Source of the DNA: Desulfuromonadaceae bacterium
Lineage (GTDB): Bacteria > Desulfobacterota > Desulfuromonadia > Geobacterales > Pseudopelobacteraceae
Direction: 5' to 3'
Assembly: GCA_028687585.1 (NCBI GenBank)
Contig: JAQTZV010000006.1
Span: forward strand, 62,001-126,000
DNA: 64,000 nt
Shown in pieces: positions 49,615 through 57,638 of the stretch; the stretch's first letter is position 1; each line of letters begins with the position of its first letter. The position numbers were made by a program, and so were the translations under genes. The notes beneath the pieces are model-generated. The model ran no database searches. It was not told where the DNA came from and was given only the letters and a program-made list of their open reading frames with translations.

Positions 49615-50387
49615 TGGAAAGGCGAGAATTTCTACAAAAATGTATCATGGTTATTGTCGGTGCTTCAGTGCCGGTTTCGGCTCTGACACTGATCGACCCC
49701 AAAAAAGTGTTCGCCGAAAATCCCCAAATTCAGTGGGCGTTCCTTGTTGACACCAACAAGTGCGTCGGCTGCGGCTTTTGTGTAAAAGCGTGCAAGACCG
49801 AGAATGATATCCCCTTTGACGCTCATGTTTCCCGCACCTGGGTAGAGCGTTACGTCTACACGAAAGATGACAAACGCTATGTGGATAGTCCAGATGCCGC
49901 GTTGTATGGATTCACCGAATCGCGCATAGATCTTGGCCGCGGTGAATACAAGGAGATTGACAAGGATAATGTCGGGAAAGCGTTTTTTGTCCCCAAGCTT
50001 TGTAATCACTGTTCATCGCCCGCCTGTACACAGGTCTGTCCCGTCGGTGCTACGTATAAGACTGATGATGGCGTCGTTCTGGTAGATCGTACCTGGTGTA
50101 TCGGATGCGGGTACTGCATCATGGCGTGTCCATACGGCGCACGGTTTTTCCACCCTATTGCTAAAGTTGCCGACAAGTGTACCTTCTGCTATCACCGCCT
50201 CAGCAAGGGACTTGATTCGGCCTGCGTCAACGCCTGTCCGTTCAAGGCCCGCAGGATGGGCAATATTCACGATAAGAACGACCCGATCACCCAGATCATC
50301 ATGAATGAGCGGGTCGGGGTACTAAAAGATGAGTTTGGAACAAAGCCGCAGGCCTTCTATATTGGCTTGGCTCAGGAGGTGCGCTAG
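49614..50387 (+). CDS. Periplasmic four-cluster Fe-S protein with Tat signal, module 2
   Basis: 257 aa with a twin-arginine signal (ERREFLQKCIMVIVGASVPVSA). Cys motifs for four 4Fe-4S clusters: CVGCGFCVKACKTEND, CNHCSSPACTQVCPVGA, CIGCGYCIMACPYGA, and CTFC with CVNACPFKA. It is shorter than its module 1 counterpart but has the same layout, so the two operons look like diverged duplicates. It overlaps the cytochrome stop by one base and is followed 2 bases later by the NrfD gene. Confidence 0.92.
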   Translation: MERREFLQKCIMVIVGASVPVSALTLIDPKKVFAENPQIQWAFLVDTNKCVGCGFCVKACKTENDIPFDAHVSRTWVERYVYTKDDKRYVDSPDAALYGFTESRIDLGRGEYKEIDKDNVGKAFFVPKLCNHCSSPACTQVCPVGATYKTDDGVVLVDRTWCIGCGYCIMACPYGARFFHPIAKVADKCTFCYHRLSKGLDSACVNACPFKARRMGNIHDKNDPITQIIMNERVGVLKDEFGTKPQAFYIGLAQEVR

Positions 50388-50389
50388 TC

Positions 50390-51688
50390 ATGGTCGGAGA
50401 AATCGCGAAACACGCAGCAATGATTGTGCACGGTGAGGCATGGACCACCAAGGAACTGTTCACGCTACCGAATGAGTATATCTACTGGTCGATCCAAATA
50501 GTTATGTACCCGTATATGACCGGACTTGTCGCTGGGGCATTCGTTCTCTCCTCGCTCTACCATGTCTTTGGAGTCGTAAAACTGAAGGAAATTGCCCGAT
50601 TTTCACTGGTATTCTCCTTCGCCCTGCTCCCGGTGGCCATGATGCCGTTACTGCTACATCTGCAGCAGCCGTTTCGTGGCATTAACGTCATGATGACACC
50701 GCATTTCACCTCGGCAATCGCCGCTTTCGGCTTTGTATTCAGCACTTACGCCTGCATCGTGGCAACCGAATTGTGGCTGGTGTACCGTAAATTTTTCGTG
50801 GAGACGGCACTTGCGTTGAAGGCCCAGAAAGACCGCGGTATCATTGATAGCTTTCGTTTTCTGATGTTCAAGATGCTGACACTTGGCGCCTGGGATATCG
50901 GCCACGAGGCTCTGGAAAAAGATCACAAAGCCTGCAAAATAATGGCGTCGATTGGTATTCCGGTAGCCTGCTTTCTGCACGGTTACGCCGGCTTCATTTT
51001 TGGTTCGGTCAAGGCCAACGCGCTCTGGATGACACCATTGATGCCGGTTATCTTTATCTGCTCGGCCGTCGTTTCCGGAGTTGCCCTATGCATTCTCTGC
51101 TATGTGGTTGTACAGGAGATCCGCAAGTTCATGGCCAAACGAAAGATAGCACGCTGGGCCAAGGATCCTAACGCGCCGTCAATTGAAGAGCTTGAAGGAG
51201 CCAAACACGAAGAGGTTATGATCGCTTCAAACTATCTGATGTACTTCATGATTGCCGCCTTGACGCTGGAGATACTGGATCTTATTTTCCGTGGCTACAC
51301 TCAGGTTAAATCCTGGGACATTCTGCGTGAGGTCATTATGGAACGCGACTTTAACAAGATATTTGTCTTGCAATATGGGCTGGGCAACATACTCCCGTTT
51401 TTGCTTATGGTGCTGCCTGGCCGTACAGTCCGTCGGACGACCATTGCGACAGTGCTGGTACTGTTCGGCGTATTCATGATGCGTTATAACGTTGTCATCG
51501 GCGGCCAGGCATTCTCGCTGAGCTTCGCAGGTTTCATGGACTACACGCTACCGATCATTCCGCACGACCTTGAAACATTCAAGGAAGGGCTGTTCGGCGC
51601 ATTGACAGTGGCGGTAACTCCGTTTGTACTTTTTTACTTTATAAACAAGGTAATGCCTGCCTTCCTGAAAGAAGAATCTACACATTGA
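50390..51688 (+). CDS. NrfD/PsrC-type quinol-binding membrane protein, module 2
   Basis: 432 aa with about ten membrane spans (for example IVMYPYMTGLVAGAFVLSSL, LVFSFALLPVAMMPLLL, IPVACFLHGYAGFIFGSV, IFICSAVVSGVALCILCYVV). LHGYAGFIFGSVKANALW resembles the quinol-site region of the family. It completes the second cytochrome/Fe-S/NrfD set. With module 1, the cell has two related quinol oxidases next to each other, probably differing in potential or partner. A hairpin follows about 80 bases after the stop. Confidence 0.92.
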   Translation: MVGEIAKHAAMIVHGEAWTTKELFTLPNEYIYWSIQIVMYPYMTGLVAGAFVLSSLYHVFGVVKLKEIARFSLVFSFALLPVAMMPLLLHLQQPFRGINVMMTPHFTSAIAAFGFVFSTYACIVATELWLVYRKFFVETALALKAQKDRGIIDSFRFLMFKMLTLGAWDIGHEALEKDHKACKIMASIGIPVACFLHGYAGFIFGSVKANALWMTPLMPVIFICSAVVSGVALCILCYVVVQEIRKFMAKRKIARWAKDPNAPSIEELEGAKHEEVMIASNYLMYFMIAALTLEILDLIFRGYTQVKSWDILREVIMERDFNKIFVLQYGLGNILPFLLMVLPGRTVRRTTIATVLVLFGVFMMRYNVVIGGQAFSLSFAGFMDYTLPIIPHDLETFKEGLFGALTVAVTPFVLFYFINKVMPAFLKEESTH

Positions 51689-51766
51689 GTTAACTTCTGA
51701 CTGACATAGTGTTGCCAGCAGTGGCTGAAACACGTTAAGCAGCGATGTTTTCGTGGTTGCGAGTTG

Positions 51767-51792
51767 AAGGCCGGCTGTAATAAGCCGGCCTT
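51767..51792 (+). terminator. Hairpin between NrfD module 2 and the DUF2339-type gene
   Basis: AAGGCCGGCT (51767-51776) pairs with AGCCGGCCTT (51783-51792) around a 6-base loop. Only a short T-run (TTTC) follows, and a ribosome site AAGGAGG begins shortly after. It could be a terminator or a leader hairpin of the next gene. Confidence 0.55.
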
Positions 51793-51812
51793 TCAAGTAA
51801 GGAGGTTCACAA

Positions 51813-53660
51813 ATGCCAACTGAAGAACCCAGCATTGAAAACCGGGAAAAAGAGCTTGAGAACCGCATCCAGATGCTTGAAAAGCATCTGGAGCGTCTTG
51901 CTGCTCATATAAGTGACGAAGGTGTCGTTGCTCCCGCTGTCATAGCTTCGGCTCCGGTTACAAGGCCCGCATCGCAACAGCCATATAATGATATTGACGA
52001 TGAGATGCCGGAACTTTCGGAAGAGGTGCTTGGTTGGGCCAGTCGCAATGCGGTCCTGCCGCGCCTCGCTACCATCTGCTTTCTGATGGTCATTGCACTG
52101 ATACTGCGAACCATTACCGACAGCGGTCTCGTGTCCAAACTGATAGGTTCGGGCATAGGCATGGCATATGCTGCAACGCTGATGGCTTTCGCATGGTATA
52201 AGTACACTGAGGAGAGTCCACTTGCCCCTGTTTTTGCCGCCTGTGGTGTCGTGCTCATGTCTACGATTGTGGTGGAAACGCACATGCACTTCAAATCTCT
52301 TCCGCTGGTGCCTGCCTACCTCACGCTGATGGCGACGGGACTTGGAATGGCACTTATGAGCCGGCGGTTCAACGCCTTTGTCCCTATCTCGGTAGGTGTC
52401 CTCTGTATGTGCTTTGCCGGTGCCGCGATCGACTACCCCCGCCCGTATTTTCCCTACCTGTCTCTTGTGCTTTTCACCGCTAACGTGCTCGGCTATGTAG
52501 CAGCTCGGCTCAAACGCTGCTCCTGGCTGCGTTGGTCTGTACTTGTCGTTACCATGATTATGCTTCAGCTTTGGGGAATCAGGCTGGGCATTCTGCTGAG
52601 CAAAGGAGAAGTCGTTCCGCCTGAGCTGGCGCCTGTCTGGTTTCTTCCCGTGCTGGCGGCATTCTTTCTGACCTTTGTACTCCTCTCTCTGCTTGGCATT
52701 GTTACTGCCGGTGACAAGAAAATCTCCAAATTCGATTTCAGTCTGCCGACCCTCAACGTCATATGGGCCTTTACGTTGGCCCGCCACGTGGCGGAAGCCT
52801 GGCATTTGAACGTGAACCTTCTCGGAGTCATCGGCCTGCTTGGCGCTCTTTGTCTTTTAGGTATGACCTTCTGGTGTGCCAGACGCGGCATTGAAGGTGC
52901 ACCCGGGACCAATACCTTTGCAATTGCCGCAGGAGCACTTCTCGCCCTCGCGCTACCGGCGGCAACCGGGGCCTTTGTCATGGCATTGCCAGTGATCTCT
53001 CTCGTGGCCATAACTATGGCGATTGTCTCTCGTGTCTGGGAAAATGGTGGTGTACGGGGAACTACTTACCTGATGAACATATACGCCTGTGTGGCGCTTG
53101 TCTTAGTGCTTCGCGGTGAAGGTCCGGAAGCAATGGATCCCATCAACATGCTTCCCGCAGTCCTTTTGTCCGTCATAGTGCTGTACCATTACCAATGGTG
53201 CCGCAGTTGGCCTGTCCCGGCAACTTCGGCACTATTTAATGCTTTTGATCGCAATGATCGGAGTGCCGTTTTACTTTTGCTTGGGGGACTTGCCAGTGGC
53301 TTTATCTTTGTTAGAGTCGCTATGTTCCAAGTGCTGCGGTATTTCCCGGCGGAAATGCAGCGCGATGCCTTTCGCTCCGGACAATCAGTTCTTATCAATA
53401 CTGCGGCAATTGCGTTGATTGTGTTGGCGTATCTCCGCCAGAACAAGGAAATCCGCAATGTTGCTATTTTCGTAACGGTAGTTGGCGGAGTAAAAGTATT
53501 TCTCTACGATCTGCTTGGCATTCACGGACTGCCGCTGGTGTTCAGTGTGTTCTCGTTCGGAATGGCGGCCGCCATTGAGTCCATTGCCCTGGGTAAATGG
53601 CAAAAACGGCCTGTCGGTTTGGCACAACATGATTCGGCACTTAGTGATCAACTTCCTTAG
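51813..53660 (+). CDS. DUF2339-type polytopic membrane protein
   Basis: 615 aa. Residues 1-30 form a charged coiled coil (ENREKELENRIQMLEKHLERLAAHI), followed by a low-complexity linker and then about 15 closely packed membrane spans. Long hydrophobic runs with few charges and an aromatic-rich end (VFLYDLLGIHGLPLVFSVFSFGMAAAI) fit the DUF2339 family, whose function is not known. AAGGAGG lies before the ATG. It follows the two quinol oxidase modules on the same strand, which may mean a link with respiration or only proximity. No catalytic or metal-binding motif is seen. Confidence 0.75.
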   Translation: MPTEEPSIENREKELENRIQMLEKHLERLAAHISDEGVVAPAVIASAPVTRPASQQPYNDIDDEMPELSEEVLGWASRNAVLPRLATICFLMVIALILRTITDSGLVSKLIGSGIGMAYAATLMAFAWYKYTEESPLAPVFAACGVVLMSTIVVETHMHFKSLPLVPAYLTLMATGLGMALMSRRFNAFVPISVGVLCMCFAGAAIDYPRPYFPYLSLVLFTANVLGYVAARLKRCSWLRWSVLVVTMIMLQLWGIRLGILLSKGEVVPPELAPVWFLPVLAAFFLTFVLLSLLGIVTAGDKKISKFDFSLPTLNVIWAFTLARHVAEAWHLNVNLLGVIGLLGALCLLGMTFWCARRGIEGAPGTNTFAIAAGALLALALPAATGAFVMALPVISLVAITMAIVSRVWENGGVRGTTYLMNIYACVALVLVLRGEGPEAMDPINMLPAVLLSVIVLYHYQWCRSWPVPATSALFNAFDRNDRSAVLLLLGGLASGFIFVRVAMFQVLRYFPAEMQRDAFRSGQSVLINTAAIALIVLAYLRQNKEIRNVAIFVTVVGGVKVFLYDLLGIHGLPLVFSVFSFGMAAAIESIALGKWQKRPVGLAQHDSALSDQLP

Positions 53661-53679
53661 TACTGTTTCGCGAATACTA

Positions 53680-53787
53680 CCAATTCGAAATCAAGGCGCT
53701 ATCTTCGTTAGCTCGTCTTTGTCTCCTTAACTTACTTGTTGTATGCCTTCGGCGCCTCATTTCTGGCCGCCTTGATTTTAGAATTGG
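53680..53787. repeat. Inverted-repeat element, about 108 bp
   Basis: CCAATTCGAAATCAAGGCG (53680-53698) is matched in reverse complement by 53768-53787, with one substitution and one indel, around about 70 bases. It lies in the intergenic gap after the DUF2339-type gene. It has the look of a REP/MITE-type element. The remaining sequence of the 210-base gap holds only a terminator. Confidence 0.5.
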
Positions 53788-53809
53788 AATAACAGAGAAT
53801 CGCTAATAA

Positions 53810-53840
53810 AAAAAGGGGGGCGATGAGCCCCCCCCTCTTT
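53810..53840. terminator. G/C-run hairpin after CbcL
   Basis: GGGGGGC (53815-53821) pairs with GCCCCCC (53827-53833) around a 5-base loop, with an A-run before and T-run after. It should end the cbcL transcript on the minus strand and can also work on the plus strand. Confidence 0.8.
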
Positions 53841-53870
53841 TTATCTATATTACGGCTGCTTGTGCGTAAT

Positions 53871-55751
53871 TTAGTGGCCGCCGCCTCCCATGAAGGCGAG
53901 GATCATTAGCAGCAGAAGTCCGATGCCGATGCAGAGGGCCATGAATCCGAAACCCTTGACAATAAAGTCATAGACTACTCCACTGGTCCTCTTACAGGCA
54001 AACTGCTCGGTAATCCCCTCTTCTTCATAGCGTTTCCACTGATCACCACGTTCTTCAATCATCTCTTCCTTGGCAATCTGACCGTTGAAAATGACGAAGT
54101 CCATCGGGAACTTCTCCGGTCGTCCGTGGGTGTTGAAAAAGTGTACCGTAAAGATGAAGCCGGTCGCCAGTAGGGCCTCGTCAGAATGGACAATGGTGGC
54201 TACGTTGAACGCCCAACCTGGCAGGAACTGTCCAAAAAATTCCGGGAACCAGAGCATCAGTCCTGATCCGCCGATGGCGAACATACCCCAGAAGACGGCA
54301 ACAAAGTCAAATTTTTCCCAGTAAGTCCACCGTTCAAACGTTGGTTTCGGCCCTTTGAAGAAGAACCATCTGACCATGTAGAACACATCCTTTATATCGC
54401 GCAGATTGAAGCAGAGTGAATCCGGCCCGAACAGTCGTTGCAGCGGATTACCTTTGATATCTTTTCTGATAAAGAGGAAGTTTATGCTCATAATAATCGC
54501 CAAACCGAAATACACAAATGTGATTACTGCTCCCACGCGATGAAGCTGGGCAGCGTGTGTCGCACCGCCATACATATTCATCAGAGCTAATGCCCATGCC
54601 TGGGTACAGAACTTAAGCGGCAGGCCGGTCAGCGAAAGAAGCAGAAAGCTGGTGATAACCAGAAGATGCATGAAGATGTGTAAACGGTTGAACCGCCGAT
54701 ACTGTTTGTGCGCATCCGGAATAACATGAATATGTGTACCTGCTTCGGTGACATGAACATGGTGGTGCGTACCTGCTGCTAATTCGGCTGCCTTCTCGCG
54801 ATTTTCAACAAAGCCGCGGAACATCCAGAGCAGCGTGTGAATCCAGAAAACGGCAAAAGTGGAAAGCAACAGTCCGGTCATTGCGACAAAAGTGTAGAAC
54901 AGAATCGGATATTTTTCGCGGTCGGTCATCTCGCCATGGGCATAAAACTTGGCGAAGAGCGGCGTTGCATTGGTATGGCACGTCGCACATTGCTTTACCA
55001 AATTTGCCGGGTTAACGCTGGATGCCGGGTCGCTCTTCGGAAGTACCGAATGGGCGGTATGACAATCAGCACAACCGGCAACTTTATCAGGATTGCCGAG
55101 GCGGTAGTTCTTGCCGTGATAGCTCTCCATGTATGATTTAACCGCTACATTGGTGACCTTGTTCCTGATCATCATCTTCTCGTCGCTGTGGCACTTCATG
55201 CAGACTTTGGTGTGGAACTCGCGCCCTTTGTGATCCGTAGCACCTGCCAGTTTATCGATGGCATGAAGATTATGGCAGTCATGGCAGGCAGCTGAATCCT
55301 TGTTTCCCGCCGCAACACTCTTTCCATGAACAGAATTTTGGTAGACGGCTTCCTTGTCATGACATTGGACACATTTGGCAACGGCGATTCGTTTGTCATT
55401 TTTCCAATAATTATGGGTATGTATATCGGTATGGCACTGGGCGCACGTCACCCCGTTTTCGGCATGAACACTGGCATAGTGTTCTGAATTCTGCTTTTTG
55501 TGGCAGCGCTCGCACTGTACCTTCTGGACTTTGATCTCCCTTCTCATGTGCTTGGCGAGATCGGTTATATCCACGTGGCAGCTGGTACAGGCGTTTTTAC
55601 CATGGACAGAAGCAGCGAATGAGCTAATGGATATTTTCTCGCTGTGGCAGCCGAGGCAGGTGGCCGGATCTATGGCCATTCCCTGTTCGGCGGGTACGGG
55701 TGCTGTCGTCAGTAATAACAAAAACAACACCAATGCAATACGAATGTACAT
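53871..55751 (-). CDS. cbcL: CbcL-like fusion of nine-heme cytochrome c and b-type quinol oxidase
   Basis: A 626-aa protein with an N-terminal signal and a periplasmic part that carries nine CXXCH motifs within about residues 32-265: CLGCH, CTSCH, CERCH, CAQCH, CVQCH, CHDCH, CMKCH, CADCH and CATCH. After a His-rich loop comes a HydC/FdnI-type di-heme b membrane domain (about four or five spans, with HIFMHLLVITSFLLLSLTGL and HRVGAVITFVYF). Motif count and domain order match CbcL of Geobacter sulfurreducens, the quinol oxidase used with low-potential acceptors. AGGAGG lies 8 bases before the ATG. Two cytochromes encoded upstream are likely partners. Confidence 0.9.
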   Translation of the reverse strand: MYIRIALVLFLLLLTTAPVPAEQGMAIDPATCLGCHSEKISISSFAASVHGKNACTSCHVDITDLAKHMRREIKVQKVQCERCHKKQNSEHYASVHAENGVTCAQCHTDIHTHNYWKNDKRIAVAKCVQCHDKEAVYQNSVHGKSVAAGNKDSAACHDCHNLHAIDKLAGATDHKGREFHTKVCMKCHSDEKMMIRNKVTNVAVKSYMESYHGKNYRLGNPDKVAGCADCHTAHSVLPKSDPASSVNPANLVKQCATCHTNATPLFAKFYAHGEMTDREKYPILFYTFVAMTGLLLSTFAVFWIHTLLWMFRGFVENREKAAELAAGTHHHVHVTEAGTHIHVIPDAHKQYRRFNRLHIFMHLLVITSFLLLSLTGLPLKFCTQAWALALMNMYGGATHAAQLHRVGAVITFVYFGLAIIMSINFLFIRKDIKGNPLQRLFGPDSLCFNLRDIKDVFYMVRWFFFKGPKPTFERWTYWEKFDFVAVFWGMFAIGGSGLMLWFPEFFGQFLPGWAFNVATIVHSDEALLATGFIFTVHFFNTHGRPEKFPMDFVIFNGQIAKEEMIEERGDQWKRYEEEGITEQFACKRTSGVVYDFIVKGFGFMALCIGIGLLLLMILAFMGGGGH

Positions 55752-55856
55752 GTACTAATCCTCCTGATTTTTTATTCTGATAACACCTTTTCAGAGCCAA
55801 AGTGTCATTAATCCGGTTAATGTTAGCAGGTAATCTCAAAAACACAACACTTCACA

Positions 55857-55889
55857 TAAAAAAAGGGCGACAGGCCACGTCTGCCACCC
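55857..55889 (-). terminator. Terminator after PpcA-like copy 2
   Basis: GGGCGACAG (55865-55873) pairs with CTGCCACCC (55881-55889), with two wobble pairs when read on the minus strand, around a 7-base loop. A run of U follows. It lies between the PpcA-like gene and cbcL, so cbcL probably has its own promoter or depends on read-through. Confidence 0.8.
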
Positions 55890-55963
55890 AGTATTTCCAG
55901 AAACCATTCGGTATGAAATCACTACGATCCCGTTCTACCAGAGCATTAAAACGAGGCAAGCAG

Positions 55964-56230
55964 TTACTTAGGATGGCAGCCTTTACAGTTTGTCGGGCCT
56001 TTTTTCATATCGCTATGGCATCCCTTGCATGTCTTGTGGGCATAATCTTTTCCGAAACCGTCGATTTTGCCACCTTCGGCTTTTGTATGGCACTTTGTAC
56101 AGTCTTTAATGGCGTCGGCGTGGGCTTTGTGTTTGAAGGAAACACTCTTTTTCATCTCTATCACATCAGCTGCAACAGCTGATCCGGCAAAAACGGTTAC
56201 GGCCAATAGTGCGATAATAATCTTTTTCAT
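55964..56230 (-). CDS. ppcA: PpcA-like periplasmic triheme cytochrome c7, copy 2
   Basis: 88 aa from MKKIIIALLAVTVFAGSAVA, a Sec signal; a longer frame of 26 more codons lacks any signal-like start. The ribosome site GGAGACGTAAAG precedes this ATG. The mature part has CTKCH, CKGCH and CKGCH, with the KHKAH and DYAHKTC His residues that ligate the other face of the hemes, and the KKGPTNCKGCHPK end of the PpcA family. It is more like textbook PpcA than copy 1. It lies between the twelve-heme gene and cbcL, so it may be the carrier for CbcL as copy 1 is for ImcH; that pairing is inference. Confidence 0.92.
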   Translation of the reverse strand: MKKIIIALLAVTVFAGSAVAADVIEMKKSVSFKHKAHADAIKDCTKCHTKAEGGKIDGFGKDYAHKTCKGCHSDMKKGPTNCKGCHPK

Positions 56231-56315
56231 CTTTACGTCTCCTTTGTTTTGTTGTCCGCGCAGAGCGGTGGTAACAATGCTACCAGCTAAATTGAAAAGC
56301 ACAACCACTCAACGT

Positions 56316-56354
56316 AAAAAAAATGAGGCGACAGACCTCTGCCTACCGCCCCAT
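56316..56354 (-). terminator. Terminator after the twelve-heme gene
   Basis: ATGAGGCGACAG (56323-56334) can pair with CTGCCTACCGCCCCAT (56339-56354) as an imperfect stem with a bulge. A run of eight U follows on the minus strand. It lies about 45 bases after the stop of the twelve-heme cytochrome gene. Confidence 0.6.
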
Positions 56355-56398
56355 TTACTATATGCGCCACTATTGTGTAGCTTTAAACACTATTTAAT

Positions 56399-57424
56399 TT
56401 ACATCTTGTGGCACTTGCCGCACTCATCTTGTACCGAGAAAGCATCTTTGCCCTTATTATGACAGGTGCCACATGATTTACCCGACTCCATATCGCTCAT
56501 GGTAGCCTTAACTGCACCAGCCTTGAAGGGGAATATCTTTGTGTGACAATCAGAACATTTGTAAGCTTGGGTATGGAATTCGTGGCTGAACGATGCCTCT
56601 CCGGCAGATGTTTTAAAGGTTATGGTACCCGGTTTCATTCCCTTGTGACATTTTCCACAATCACCGGATGACGCAAAGGCGTCCTTGCCGTTGTGGCAGG
56701 TACCGCACGATTTCCCCTTGGCCATATCATCCATGCTGGCTTTGCCGACAACAGCCTTGTAGGGAAATGTTTTGGTATGGCAATCTTTACAGCTATACGC
56801 CTGCGTATGGAACGCGTGGCTGAACGTAGCCGGCGTTACCCCCTTCAGAGTAAATGTGATCTCTTTCGGCTTGAGTCCTTTGTGGCAGCGGTCACAGTTT
56901 TCAGTTACCGCAAAAGCGCGTTTGCCATTGTGACATGAGCCGCAGGTGCGCCCTTTTTCCATTTCCGCCATTGTTACCGCTTTATCCTTGCCGGTGAAGA
57001 TTTTTCCATTATGGCACTCTTTGCAGGCACCACCTGTTTTGTCAATGTGCACTGAATGGCTGAAAACGGCGGTGCCAAGACCTTTCACCGAATAGGCAAT
57101 ATCCCGTGGTTTGCCACTGTGGCAGCGGGTACAATCCTTCTCGCTGGCGACACTGAATGTCTTCACACCGCTATGGCATGCGCCGCAGGACTTAGTCTTC
57201 TCCATTTCGGCCATGGTGTAGCGTTTTTTGTTTCTCAGGCTAAAAATAGCATCGTGGCACATTCTGCAGTTATTGTAATATTTCTTCAAATGAATATCGT
57301 GACGAAACACGACAGGATCAGCGTTTTTTAAACTGAATTTAATGTCTTTGGTTTCGGTCGCGCCGGCGCAAACGACAGACAGAATGCTTACTGCAACGGC
57401 TAACGAAATAATTTGTTTCAGCAT
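56399..57424 (-). CDS. Dodecaheme cytochrome c made of four triheme c7 units (nanowire type)
   Basis: 341 aa with a signal peptide (MLKQIISLAVAVSILSVVCA). Twelve CXXCH motifs fall in four groups of three: CRMCH, CGACH, CTRCH; CKECH, CGSCH, CDRCH; CKDCH, CGTCH, CGKCH; CSDCH, CGTCH, CGKCH. Each unit repeats FSHxxH, then TMAEMEKGxxCGxCHNGKxAF. This matches GSU1996-type proteins, in which four c7 modules form a rod that can conduct electrons and act as a capacitor in the periplasm. Units 3 and 4 are the most alike, so they probably arose by recent duplication. A strong promoter lies upstream, at 57472-57500. Confidence 0.93.
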   Translation of the reverse strand: MLKQIISLAVAVSILSVVCAGATETKDIKFSLKNADPVVFRHDIHLKKYYNNCRMCHDAIFSLRNKKRYTMAEMEKTKSCGACHSGVKTFSVASEKDCTRCHSGKPRDIAYSVKGLGTAVFSHSVHIDKTGGACKECHNGKIFTGKDKAVTMAEMEKGRTCGSCHNGKRAFAVTENCDRCHKGLKPKEITFTLKGVTPATFSHAFHTQAYSCKDCHTKTFPYKAVVGKASMDDMAKGKSCGTCHNGKDAFASSGDCGKCHKGMKPGTITFKTSAGEASFSHEFHTQAYKCSDCHTKIFPFKAGAVKATMSDMESGKSCGTCHNKGKDAFSVQDECGKCHKM

Positions 57425-57471
57425 AGTGGACCGCTCCTAGATATTGGATAAATGCGTCAATTAAGCGCGAC

Positions 57472-57500
57472 ACTATACAGATTGTGTCACTCATCGTCAA
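57472..57500 (-). promoter_or_regulatory. Sigma-70 promoter for the twelve-heme cytochrome gene
   Basis: On the minus strand TTGACG, 17 bases, TATAGT, about 50 bases before the start codon. It has the same hexamers and spacer length as the promoter of PpcA-like copy 1. The remainder of the 214-base gap, toward the aminotransferase, shows a possible extended -10 (TGTTAGCCT) with a TTGACT upstream. Confidence 0.8.
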
Positions 57501-57638
57501 TTGCAAATTCACCGCTATATCGCGCTATTTGGTTCAAAAATTGCGATTGCCTCGCTGAATCTTGACTTTATCCCGCTCATTTGTTAGCCTCACAACTCGC
57601 TGACTTAGCACATTTTATGAGTTCAGGAGCACCGCACC

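Noticed and set aside
51807..52805. A long open frame on the minus strand opposite the DUF2339-type gene
   Set aside because: It is rich in Arg, His, Lys and Gln with no domain pattern and lies exactly opposite a clear membrane protein gene. It is a composition artefact.
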